A stretch of DNA of 63,067 bases, taken from Tranquillimonas alkanivorans (GTDB taxonomy: Bacteria; Pseudomonadota; Alphaproteobacteria; Rhodobacterales; Rhodobacteraceae). Every line of letters begins with the position of its first letter. Positions within the stretch are counted from its first letter, which is position 1. The notes beneath the pieces were generated by a model. The model made no database searches and was not told the origin of the DNA. It worked only from the letters and a program-made list of their open reading frames with translations. Position numbers and translations under genes: made by a program. Where the stretch lies: NCBI RefSeq assembly GCF_900115595.1, contig NZ_FOXA01000015.1, forward strand, positions 1 to 63,067, in the 5' to 3' direction. Shown piece by piece: positions 33,209-40,401 of this stretch.

Positions 33209-33553
33209 ATGCTGATCACCCTTACCCCGCTTTACGAATTCGCGATCGAGGTCGAGATCCATATCGATGGTCGCAAGCCGGCCGTCTACACGGCGATCCT
33301 GCCTCCGGATGTCCCGGAAACCGCCAGCATGACCGAAGGCGAAAGGGTCTTCGCGGCTCTGATCGTGGCCCTGGATACGCATCTCTCGGTCGTTCCCGCC
33401 GGCACTTCGGTCAAGGTCCTGCTCGATCCGTCCTGGCGCGCGGCGAAGACCAGCGTGGCCTACGCCTACCTCCTCGAGCAAATCGCGGAGCTCGCCGCCG
33501 ATGGGGTCGATGTCACCCTCTCGGCCAGCAACAGCGCCCTCGCCGCGGCCTGA
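33209..33553 (+). CDS. Hypothetical protein, Rossmann-like half
   Basis: A 114-aa soluble protein with alternating strands and helices (EFAIEVEIHIDG, TSVKVLLDPSW, GVDVTLSASNSAL). TAGGGAG precedes the ATG. The SVKVLLDP ... VDVTLSASNSA pattern looks like half of a nucleotide- or RNase-H-like fold. It is not assignable. Confidence 0.45.
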   Translation: MLITLTPLYEFAIEVEIHIDGRKPAVYTAILPPDVPETASMTEGERVFAALIVALDTHLSVVPAGTSVKVLLDPSWRAAKTSVAYAYLLEQIAELAADGVDVTLSASNSALAAA

Positions 33554-33562
33554 CCAGGACCA

Positions 33563-33579
33563 GTGAAAGTCACTTTCAC
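33563..33579. promoter_or_regulatory. Perfect 17-bp palindrome
   Basis: GTGAAAGT-C-ACTTTCAC, 9 nt after the stop at 33553 and 77 nt before the ATG at 33657. Low GC for its surroundings; likely an operator. Confidence 0.5.
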
Positions 33580-33656
33580 CCACATCCGCGCCCGCTGCGA
33601 TGGCGATGCCAGCGGGCGCATGTTCAAGAAGAAGAGCCGAACGGCGGAGAACAACG

Positions 33657-33926
33657 ATGACACTCAAGACCGAAGTCACAGGACCGAACGGCAAGTCGTC
33701 CTACAAGACCATCCCATCGGAGCTGTCGCTGCTGACGGTGGCCAAGGTCACCCTGCCCGAGCCGGACAGGATGGCCGCAGCGAGGCGCTGGATCGGCTCC
33801 GACTGCGTGTTCGGTGAGCGCGAGGCCCACTTGCTCGAAGGCTTCTGGAAGCTGCTGGATACGGCCCCGGAAGGTTTCCCCGTCAGCAAGATTGAGCCGC
33901 GCCATGTTATCTACCGGGGCGGCTGA
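33657..33926 (+). CDS. Small hypothetical protein
   Basis: An 89-aa soluble protein; GGCGGAGAA precedes the ATG. It has a basic/beta N-terminus (KTEVTGPNGKSSYKT) and a helical C-terminus (EREAHLLEGFWKLLD). Probably controlled through the palindrome at 33563. Convergent with the DnaB-like gene. Confidence 0.5.
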   Translation: MTLKTEVTGPNGKSSYKTIPSELSLLTVAKVTLPEPDRMAAARRWIGSDCVFGEREAHLLEGFWKLLDTAPEGFPVSKIEPRHVIYRGG

Positions 33927-33982
33927 AGGCGTCCCTCGAAGCAAGCCCTCTACCGCGCCCTCAAGCAGAAGGCGGACGAGAC

Positions 33983-34927
33983 TTAGTCGACCCCAGAGAC
34001 CGACAAATGCTGCGGCACGCTGCCGGGTTTCGGAGCATCCTGGAACCGCGGCAGGTGCCCCTGGTAGAGGCTATCAACGGTCCCGACGAACTTGCGCCGG
34101 CACTTGGCGATCAGGATCTCGGCTTTCCCGTGGATTCTTTCCATGTGGTTCTGCCATTCCGCCACCACGCGCCACTCGCTCTTGGTTGTGGGTTCGCGAT
34201 GCGCGAACGGTCTCTGGCGCTCGACGTGGACCTCATCGCGATAAAGCAGCAGTACGGTATCGGCATCCTCTTCGATGGCACCGCTGTCGCGCAGGTCCCA
34301 CATCTTTGGCCGGGGATCCTCGAGGAGTTCCGAGGCGCGCGTGACGGTCGAGAGAGCCACCATTGCGATGTCGAGTTCGCGCGCGAGCGCCTTCAACTCG
34401 CGCGTCACATCGCCGATCTCCACGGATCGCCTCTCCCTCTCCCGCAGGGGAGGCAGCAGTTGCAAGTAGTCGACGATCACCAGATCGAGGCCCTCGGTCT
34501 CTTTCAGCGTCCGGCACCGGCTGGCGATATGATCCACGTTCATTCGGGGCGCGTCGTCGAAGAAGAGCGGCAGGGCCGTCCGCCGCTCGTTCCACGCGAC
34601 AACGCGCGCCCTGTCGCTCTCGTGCACCTTGGACAGGTCGCATCCAGACGAGAACACCCCACTCTGGCTCGCGGCGGTCATCTCCTCCAGCAATGCCGCG
34701 CCGACCGCGAGGGAGAAATAGGTGACGCGTCCTCCGACGAGCCGCCTGTCCCGCTCTTCCTTGGCCGTTCCATCCGCTTGGGCGCTCGCTGCAATGGCAG
34801 CAAAGTGCGCGGCGAGAGCCGTCTTGCCCATGCCCGGCCGAGCCCCGAGGACGATCAAGTCTCCTGTCGCAAGACCTCCGATTTTCCTGTCGAGACCCTT
34901 GAGGCCCGTCGTGATGAACTTGGTCAT
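33983..34927 (-). CDS. DnaB-type ATPase lacking the N-terminal domain
   Basis: A 314-aa RecA-fold ATPase equal to the C-terminal half of replicative helicase DnaB. The start at 34927 puts the protein exactly at the helicase domain: GLKGLDRKIGGLATGDLIVLG, P-loop GARPGMGKT (28-36), Walker B VIVDYLQLL (Asp153), the LARELDIAMVALSTVTRASE sensor region and DLRDSGAIEEDADTVLLLYRD. The primase-binding N domain is absent. The usual Arg/Gln of the sensor (LSQ-LNR) is altered to LSTVTR. It could be a plasmid or phage helicase loader substitute, or a defence ATPase. Confidence 0.8.
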   Translation of the reverse strand: MTKFITTGLKGLDRKIGGLATGDLIVLGARPGMGKTALAAHFAAIAASAQADGTAKEERDRRLVGGRVTYFSLAVGAALLEEMTAASQSGVFSSGCDLSKVHESDRARVVAWNERRTALPLFFDDAPRMNVDHIASRCRTLKETEGLDLVIVDYLQLLPPLRERERRSVEIGDVTRELKALARELDIAMVALSTVTRASELLEDPRPKMWDLRDSGAIEEDADTVLLLYRDEVHVERQRPFAHREPTTKSEWRVVAEWQNHMERIHGKAEILIAKCRRKFVGTVDSLYQGHLPRFQDAPKPGSVPQHLSVSGVD

Positions 34928-35010
34928 GGAATACCCTGCCGATTGGTCTGCTTTCGGGGCCGCGGGCCCGCTCAGAAAAGGGTGGTAGGTAACCAGATCG
35001 GGCGGTCGGC

Positions 35011-35045
35011 GGCCAGCCAGTCTGACAGCCAGACAGCCTGAGAAA
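35011..35045. repeat. CAG-type tetranucleotide-like tract
   Basis: GCCAGCCAGTCTGACAGCCAGACAGCCTGA between the DnaB-like gene and the gene at 35136. Confidence 0.55.
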
Positions 35046-35082
35046 GAGGACCGGCTGCGTTTCGAAGCACACCGGGGCGGGT

Positions 35083-35090
35083 GCATATCC
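35083..35090 (+). promoter_or_regulatory. Putative -10 element GCATATCC
   Basis: It has GCGTTTCGA at 35058-35066 in the -35 position; 46 nt before the ATG at 35136. Confidence 0.4.
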
Positions 35091-35135
35091 TCGATGTAAC
35101 GGGCCGCACGCCCGCATCGAGAAAGGATCCCCATC

Positions 35136-36245
35136 ATGAAGACCACAGCTCTTCGCCTCCTCTCCTCGGCAGTGACGGCGCTCGCTCTCGCGACCGTCGC
35201 CGCCCAGGCTGAGCCCCAGCCCACCGAAATCGACGGGCAGTGGACCGGCAGGCTGAGCCGGGATGCGCAGCAAGGATGGGGTATCGACTATATCTCCGCC
35301 GATCTCTTCGTCTCCGAGGGTCGCGTTCAGCTTGACCTGATCTCGAGTGGCTGGATGCGCGCCGAGAGGGACGAGTGCCAGTACGTCGCTTCCGGTGAGC
35401 GCATCGACGGCCCCGTCCGCCGCAACCCCGCCTCCAGCTCGGCTGACTGCCCCGAGATGGACCTGCATTTCGCCCGGCTTGACGGCGAGCGCGGCGCACT
35501 CGTGATCGCACCCGCGGGCGGCGAGCGCATCGAGATGACACTGCGGGCGGACAGCCGCCCTCCCCTGCAGGGCGAAACAGACATCTTCTGGCCGCAGAGC
35601 TACGATGTTCTCGGCGTGCACCCCGGCATGACGCTGACGCAGGCGGAGAAGATGCTGATCGGCAAGCACGGCTTCACTGCCGAGCGCATTCAAGCGGGCG
35701 AGATCCCCTCCATCAAGTTCGAGCGCGATCGGGATGGCGTGGCCGACGATATCGTCCTTCTGCTCGAGGCCGGCCCCGCCGGCCCTGGCTCGGAGGTCGT
35801 GGCGGTTCGCCGGCGCTCCGAAATGGACCGCGGCAAGACCTTCTCGCTGACCACCCTGCGCAGCGCCCTGGAGCAGAAATACGGCCCGATGTTCGGTCAG
35901 GAGAGCGATGTCTGGCTGCGTGACCGCCAGGGCAACGCGATCGCCGCTGAGGGCAACCCGAGCGAGTTGTGCGCAGGCACGACATACCCGCGCCCCGTGT
36001 ATTTCCTCGGCTTCGGCGGCATGGCCCAGGAGCAGATCGCGCCCGCCTGCGGCGCCCAGATCATCGTCCGCGGACACGGCGACCGGCAGACCGGCGAGGT
36101 CTACAACTACCTGATGCTGGTGGTCGATCCCGTTGCCGCCTGGCAGGCGGACTGGGACAGCGAGGCCAACCCCCGCGAGCGGATCATCGACAAGACGCTG
36201 AAGCTGCTCACGCCCTCCGAAAGCGACGCCGTTCCGGAGCTCTGA
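35136..36245 (+). CDS. Exported hypothetical protein
   Basis: A 369-aa protein with a signal peptide (1-25, cleavage after AQA). The mature part has two regions. About residues 30-150 are a beta-rich domain with paired cysteines (DECQYV, ADCPEM). About residues 155-360 start with SYDVLGVHPGMTLTQAEKML, the opening of a small repeat often seen in secreted alphaproteobacterial proteins, and carry two more cysteines (SELCAGTT, APACGAQ). Periplasmic location with disulfides is likely. The mercury transposon begins 42 nt after its stop. Confidence 0.6.
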   Translation: MKTTALRLLSSAVTALALATVAAQAEPQPTEIDGQWTGRLSRDAQQGWGIDYISADLFVSEGRVQLDLISSGWMRAERDECQYVASGERIDGPVRRNPASSSADCPEMDLHFARLDGERGALVIAPAGGERIEMTLRADSRPPLQGETDIFWPQSYDVLGVHPGMTLTQAEKMLIGKHGFTAERIQAGEIPSIKFERDRDGVADDIVLLLEAGPAGPGSEVVAVRRRSEMDRGKTFSLTTLRSALEQKYGPMFGQESDVWLRDRQGNAIAAEGNPSELCAGTTYPRPVYFLGFGGMAQEQIAPACGAQIIVRGHGDRQTGEVYNYLMLVVDPVAAWQADWDSEANPRERIIDKTLKLLTPSESDAVPEL

Positions 36246-36287
36246 GCCGCCACCGGTTCGGAGCATCGGCCAGGAGGAAAAAGACAA

Positions 36288-36329
36288 GGCCCCGGAGCGC
36301 CAACTGGCTCGTTCCGGGATCTGGGACAC
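36288..36329 (+). repeat. Left terminal inverted repeat
   Basis: It pairs with 43263-43305. The internal decamer AGCGCCAACT (36296-36305) occurs in direct, not inverted, orientation at the other end (43288-43297). Confidence 0.65.
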
Positions 36330-36336
36330 AACTGCA

Positions 36337-36367
36337 ACGGCTATCGAGAAAAACCCTCGGTAGCCGT
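36337..36367. other. Hairpin inside left transposon end
   Basis: ACGGCTA-t-CGAG, loop, CTCG-g-TAGCCGT, followed by CTGATTTTAAT. It may stop transcription entering from the 35136 gene or serve as a transposase binding site. Confidence 0.45.
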
Positions 36368-36542
36368 CTGATTTTAATAGCATATTCTTCAGGGCCGTTT
36401 ACACGACCCGCGGGACTTTTGTCCCGACGCAACAGTAAGCAGAAAAATCGTTCTGGGATTTCGTCGCCGGGAAAAACGGCCAATATCCCTTTCGGTCCCG
36501 GAGGCCTTCTTGACAGATCAACACCGACAGATCGGAGATCGT

Positions 36543-38909
36543 ATGGTCAAGAAGCTTCAACAGCTGAACCTATCAGAAGTTTATCCTGCCGTGTTGGCAG
36601 ATTTCAACCTCAATACATGCGGCGACCCAGACTGCGGCAACTTCGGTGTTGCGCCGGACTTCACGATCCCGGTGTTCAAAGGAAAGAACGCTGCACAGCG
36701 CAAGCAGGCGGCCGCGGCGAGCATTCCGGCCCTGACGACCGGGCTCGGCTCCTACACCATGTCGAGCGACGATCATCATCCCCGTATTTCGGAGGTTTTC
36801 GAATACGACGGTGATCCAGTCGGCTGGGATGACGGCCGATCCATGGAGTGCGGTCATCAGCGCGGAAACGGCGTCTGCGACATCAGCTTCTCGATCCTGT
36901 CGAACGAGCACTTCCTGGAAGAGTATTATCGACTGCTCTTCGCAGGCGGCGGTCTCATGGGTCCGGTATGCGGCGCATGCGGCGCGCGGTATCTCGCGAA
37001 CCCCGACGAGTTCATCTTCAACGGCACCCACGGGAAACTGGCGGCTGGTGGCAATCGCCGAAAAGCGAAGCCCGCGGGGTTCCGGATCATCCACCGCCCC
37101 TGCAAAGGTAAACGTGGCGCGCGGATCTCGGTATCGCTGGATCACCAAGCGCAGAAGCAACTGCGCGACAACGTCCGCATCCTGAGATGCATCGTCAACG
37201 GGGACAGCATCACAACCATGCGCCGTGTGCTGGCTGACCCCGACACCGGAAAACAGATCGGCGTCAGCCGGCTCTACAGTCGAATCTTCTGGTTGGAGAA
37301 GACGCTGCTGGCTTTTGAGCAAGCGAAGCTGAGGGAGTGGAAACAAAAAGAGGGTGCGTCGGACCGTTTCAGCCATACAAGGATCGCCCACGATGACGTG
37401 ACGATCTCTGTCAACTGGGAAAGCCGCCTCGATCGACGTCTCACGCCGCTCCAGTTTTCCGTCTCCGCGGATATCCGAAGCGGATATGTTTTCCGGATCG
37501 ACGCGAACTTTGATGCGAACGTCGATCCCGTTGAGTTCATCGAGGAGCACTATATCGACGACACAGGTCAGCCAACCAACCTCCGACAGACCTACAACCA
37601 GAAGTCGGGCATCAGCTTCACGGTTCCAAAAATGCACTTCCAGCGGCCCAGTGGACGGCTGGACGAGGCCATGCTCTTTGCCAGCGCCGAGGGCCGTTGG
37701 CGGGTGTTTTCCGAGCGCGTGAATAATGCCTACGAAAAGAGAGTTGATGCCGGCATCGCACTTCCTCCGGAGGTTCAGGACAAGCTCAACGAAGCCGAAG
37801 ATAAACGCTTTCAGTTGGACCAGATCCGGCAGGGATATTTCGGGTTTCACGACACGGACCGGGACTTCCGAGGCAGCTTCAATGGTAGTGTGGTGAAGCC
37901 GACCTATACGAAGGCCGCGCACCTCGCCTGCCTGCGGGACATGCTGCCAAAGGGCAAGGTCACCCTTGTCGGTGAACAGGAAGCGACGATGGTCCGTGTC
38001 GTGCCGCACGTCTTCAGGGAAATGATCGACGACGACATGTTCGAATGGTTCGTCGTCTCTTTCGACAAGGAGGTCTCCGCGCCGAAAAGCAAGGAGCGAA
38101 TGGCGCGGTTCAGAGAGGCCCTGGAGCGTTACAAAGAGAAGGTCCGCGCCGTTCTCGGCGAGGAAATCCCGGACCGGGACCTTTTGGAGCAGTTCTGTGC
38201 CGAACGGATTTCGACGGCATACACAGAAGCGCGAAACGGAGTGAAGATCCCATATTCGATCGCGAACTTCCAGTCGCGCCAGTTCCCGCAAATCTGGATA
38301 CGATCACCGGCTGAGTATTTCGGCGAAACGCGGAAGGTCGTCGGATTTCCCCTTCTACGGAAGAAATATCGCCGCCCTCTCAAAAAGCTCGCTTTCGATC
38401 AAGAGATCAGCGATCCTGACCTGCGAGCCGCGCTGGCGCGACGAGCGCTGAGAGCCACTGTGCAGCCCGTTTCGACCTTCATGGCCTCCTTACGTCATCG
38501 AACGAGTCCAACGAAACGAGCTGGAGGTAAGGGGTCACGAAACGGACCGGCCTACATCAACGGGGCTGTCTTCAATCCTGCTGTGCTGATGGCATTCCTC
38601 AACATCTACAGGGTCCACTACAACTGGTTCGAGCCGCGGCAATACAAGGGCCCCGGCGCGAGCGCCGGCAGCGAGGCGCCGGTCGAAGAGGGAATGTCCG
38701 CGATTCGCGTTCCCGGGAGCGATGAGACGATCGAGGTGCCCAAGCGCGCGACGACATCGCCGGTGATGCTGACGCCGGCAATGCGGCTGGGCGCACACCC
38801 GGTGGAGGCGAGTGGTCGAGCGCGGAGGGCGCCTGATCCGAGGCGCGTCCTTTACCGGCCCTGGCTGTATCACGGCACGCCGCTTTGGAAGAAGTTCGAG
38901 ACCCGATAG
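36543..38909 (+). CDS. Large transposase-like insertion element protein
   Basis: A 788-aa protein; GGAG 5 nt upstream favours the ATG at 36543 over a TTG at 36510. Residues 15-160 carry zinc-ribbon clusters (NTCGDPDCGNFGV, MECGHQRGNGVC, VCGACGARY) as in InsA-type insertion proteins. An HTH-like stretch follows (ITTMRRVLADPDTGKQIGVSRLY). The centre has RNase-H-like strands with acidic residues (SVSADIRSGYVFRIDANFD; TLVGEQEATMVRVVP). The end (FMASLRHRTSPTKRAGG, NIYRVHYNWFEPRQY) resembles the closing segment of DDE transposases. The catalytic triad cannot be fixed by eye. It is most likely the mover of the surrounding mer element. Confidence 0.65.
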   Translation: MVKKLQQLNLSEVYPAVLADFNLNTCGDPDCGNFGVAPDFTIPVFKGKNAAQRKQAAAASIPALTTGLGSYTMSSDDHHPRISEVFEYDGDPVGWDDGRSMECGHQRGNGVCDISFSILSNEHFLEEYYRLLFAGGGLMGPVCGACGARYLANPDEFIFNGTHGKLAAGGNRRKAKPAGFRIIHRPCKGKRGARISVSLDHQAQKQLRDNVRILRCIVNGDSITTMRRVLADPDTGKQIGVSRLYSRIFWLEKTLLAFEQAKLREWKQKEGASDRFSHTRIAHDDVTISVNWESRLDRRLTPLQFSVSADIRSGYVFRIDANFDANVDPVEFIEEHYIDDTGQPTNLRQTYNQKSGISFTVPKMHFQRPSGRLDEAMLFASAEGRWRVFSERVNNAYEKRVDAGIALPPEVQDKLNEAEDKRFQLDQIRQGYFGFHDTDRDFRGSFNGSVVKPTYTKAAHLACLRDMLPKGKVTLVGEQEATMVRVVPHVFREMIDDDMFEWFVVSFDKEVSAPKSKERMARFREALERYKEKVRAVLGEEIPDRDLLEQFCAERISTAYTEARNGVKIPYSIANFQSRQFPQIWIRSPAEYFGETRKVVGFPLLRKKYRRPLKKLAFDQEISDPDLRAALARRALRATVQPVSTFMASLRHRTSPTKRAGGKGSRNGPAYINGAVFNPAVLMAFLNIYRVHYNWFEPRQYKGPGASAGSEAPVEEGMSAIRVPGSDETIEVPKRATTSPVMLTPAMRLGAHPVEASGRARRAPDPRRVLYRPWLYHGTPLWKKFETR

Positions 38910-38947
38910 CTGCGAGATTGCCCGATGCGGCGCGGACTCCAGCCCGT

Positions 38948-39379
38948 TTACGACGCCGCATGCCCTTGCTGAAGGATGTCGATCAGCGGGCACTCAGACG
39001 TATCGGAGCCGGTGCAGCACGCAATGGTCTTGTCGAGGACGGCCTCGATCGCCTGAAGGTCGCGGATCTTGGCGCGAACCACATCAAGATGATGGCGCCC
39101 CATCCGCTCGACGTTGGCGCAGGTGTGGCTTCCGCGATCAACCAGGTCCAGGAGACCGCGGGTTTCTTCCATGGTGAAGCCGAGATCCCGGGCCCGCATC
39201 ACGAAGCTGAGCCGCTCCACGTGCCCCGCACCGTAGCGGCGATGGCCCGAAGAGGTGCGCGGCGGATTGGGCATCAGGCCGACGCTCTCGTAGTAGCGGA
39301 CCGTCTCGAGATTGCAGCCGGTCAGGCGGGCGAGATCGGAGCGCTTCAGGTCGCTCGCGTTGGCGTGATCGTCTGGCAA
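38948..39379 (-). CDS. merR: Mercuric resistance regulator MerR
   Basis: A 143-aa Hg(II)-responsive activator/repressor. The start is a TTG at 39379 with AAGGAG 8 nt upstream. The N-terminal winged helix (LARLTGCNLETVRYYESVGL, RYGAGHVERLSFV) is followed by the dimer helix and the three mercury-binding cysteines: Cys87 (SHTCANV), Cys121/122 (IACCTG) and Cys130 (SECPLI), with spacings matching Cys82-117-126 of the Tn501 protein. It binds the operator at 39391-39421 and is transcribed away from the structural genes. Confidence 0.9.
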   Translation of the reverse strand: MPDDHANASDLKRSDLARLTGCNLETVRYYESVGLMPNPPRTSSGHRRYGAGHVERLSFVMRARDLGFTMEETRGLLDLVDRGSHTCANVERMGRHHLDVVRAKIRDLQAIEAVLDKTIACCTGSDTSECPLIDILQQGHAAS

Positions 39380-39390
39380 CGGATTTCTCC

Positions 39391-39421
39391 TTGATCCTGT
39401 AGCTACTACAGACCCTACGTT
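39391..39421 (+). promoter_or_regulatory. mer promoter/operator with 19-bp spacer
   Basis: -35 TTGATC (39391-39396), 19-bp spacer, -10 TACGTT (39416-39421). The spacer contains the dyad CTGTAG-cta-CTACAG. The overlong spacer and dyad are the classic MerR arrangement, in which the regulator untwists the DNA on binding mercury. Confidence 0.85.
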
Positions 39422-39429
39422 GCCGCTCG

Positions 39430-39852
39430 ATGAGTGACAACGGAAATGAGGCGATGACGTCGGAGACGATCGAGACCGAGCGACAGACTGATGAAAGGCC
39501 CGACAGGACGGGATGGGCCGCGACCGGCGCCGGAGTGCTCGGCGCGCTGGCAATGACTTCCTGCTGCATCCTGCCTCTTGTTCTGGTGAGCCTTGGCGTC
39601 ACCGGCGTCTTCATCGGGCAGCTCACCGCGCTCTACGCCTACAAGTGGGTGACCTTCTCCCTCGCGGCCGCCGCGCTCGGCTTCGGCTTCTGGAAAGCTT
39701 ACCGTCCGGCGTCCTCTGAAGATTGCGGAGACGGCACCTGCGCTCGTCCGGTGGATCGCGGGCTGATGCGAGGGCTGCTCTGGGGGGCGCTGGTTGTGGT
39801 GCTCCTGGCTTTGGCCTTTCCCTATGCCGCTCCTCTGGTCCTGACGTTCTGA
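39430..39852 (+). CDS. merT: Mercuric transport protein MerT
   Basis: A 140-aa inner-membrane Hg(II) importer. Three hydrophobic segments; the vicinal pair Cys45-Cys46 (AMTSCCILP) in the first span and the cytoplasmic pair Cys99/Cys104 (EDCGDGTCARP) are the known relay residues. The N-terminus is about 20 residues longer than usual and acidic; a second ATG at 39454 is an alternative start. Confidence 0.85.
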   Translation: MSDNGNEAMTSETIETERQTDERPDRTGWAATGAGVLGALAMTSCCILPLVLVSLGVTGVFIGQLTALYAYKWVTFSLAAAALGFGFWKAYRPASSEDCGDGTCARPVDRGLMRGLLWGALVVVLLALAFPYAAPLVLTF

Positions 39853-39865
39853 CACGGAGTTCCCT

Positions 39866-40162
39866 ATGAAACGCATCCTGCTTGCTGCGATCCTGCTTCT
39901 CGCTCCCGCCACAGTCCTCGCCGGGGACGCGCAGACCCGGCTTCACGTCACGGGGCTGACCTGCCCCTCGTGCAGCTACATCGTCGCGACCGCGCTCAAG
40001 CGGGTGGACACGGTTGAGATCGCCGAGTTCGTCGAAGGCGACGCCGAAGATGGCACCTATGTTCTGCACTACGACGATTCCGTCACCGATCCCGAAGCGC
40101 TGATCGCGACCGTCACCGGCGTCGGATACGGTGCGACACTGGCCGACGGGAGCGGGTCGTGA
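39866..40162 (+). CDS. merP: Periplasmic mercury-binding protein MerP
   Basis: A 98-aa protein: signal peptide (1-19, ending LAG) and a heavy-metal-associated fold with Cys33/Cys36 (GLTCPSCSY). It hands mercury to the membrane transporters. The loop around YDDSVTDPEALIATV is normal for the fold. The next gene overlaps its stop by 4 nt. Confidence 0.8.
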   Translation: MKRILLAAILLLAPATVLAGDAQTRLHVTGLTCPSCSYIVATALKRVDTVEIAEFVEGDAEDGTYVLHYDDSVTDPEALIATVTGVGYGATLADGSGS

Positions 40163-40389
40163 GCGAACGCGAAACCCGCTCCAGAAAGAATGACCGCCTC
40201 TTGAAATACGGGCTGATCGGCACCGTCGTCGTGGCGCTGTGCTGTTTCACCCCAATCTTGGTGATCCTGCTGGCCGCCGTCGGGCTCTCCGCCCTGCTGG
40301 GCTGGCTGGACATCGTGCTGCTGCCAGCGCTCGCGGTGTTCATCGGCATCACCCTCTATGCGCTCTGGCGGCGCCAACGCACCAGCTGA
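40159..40389 (+). CDS. merF: Mercury transport protein MerF
   Basis: A 76-aa, two-span inner-membrane transporter. The vicinal pair Cys28-Cys29 (VALCCFTPILVILL) and the phrase GLSALLGWLDIVLLPALAVF are diagnostic. GTG start inside the merP stop codon, so translation is coupled. Confidence 0.85.
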   Translation: MSERETRSRKNDRLLKYGLIGTVVVALCCFTPILVILLAAVGLSALLGWLDIVLLPALAVFIGITLYALWRRQRTS

Positions 40390-40401
40390 AGAGAGACTGA
40401 C

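Noticed and set aside
33563-33817. GTG-started frame over the 17-bp palindrome
   Set aside because: It overlaps the better gene at 33657 in another frame and becomes Arg/His-rich nonsense after about 25 codons.
36543-38909. Tn3-type transposase for the mercury element
   Set aside because: Length is in the lower range, but the zinc-ribbon start and the YNWFEP ending do not fit Tn3 TnpA, and no resolvase or res site is seen.
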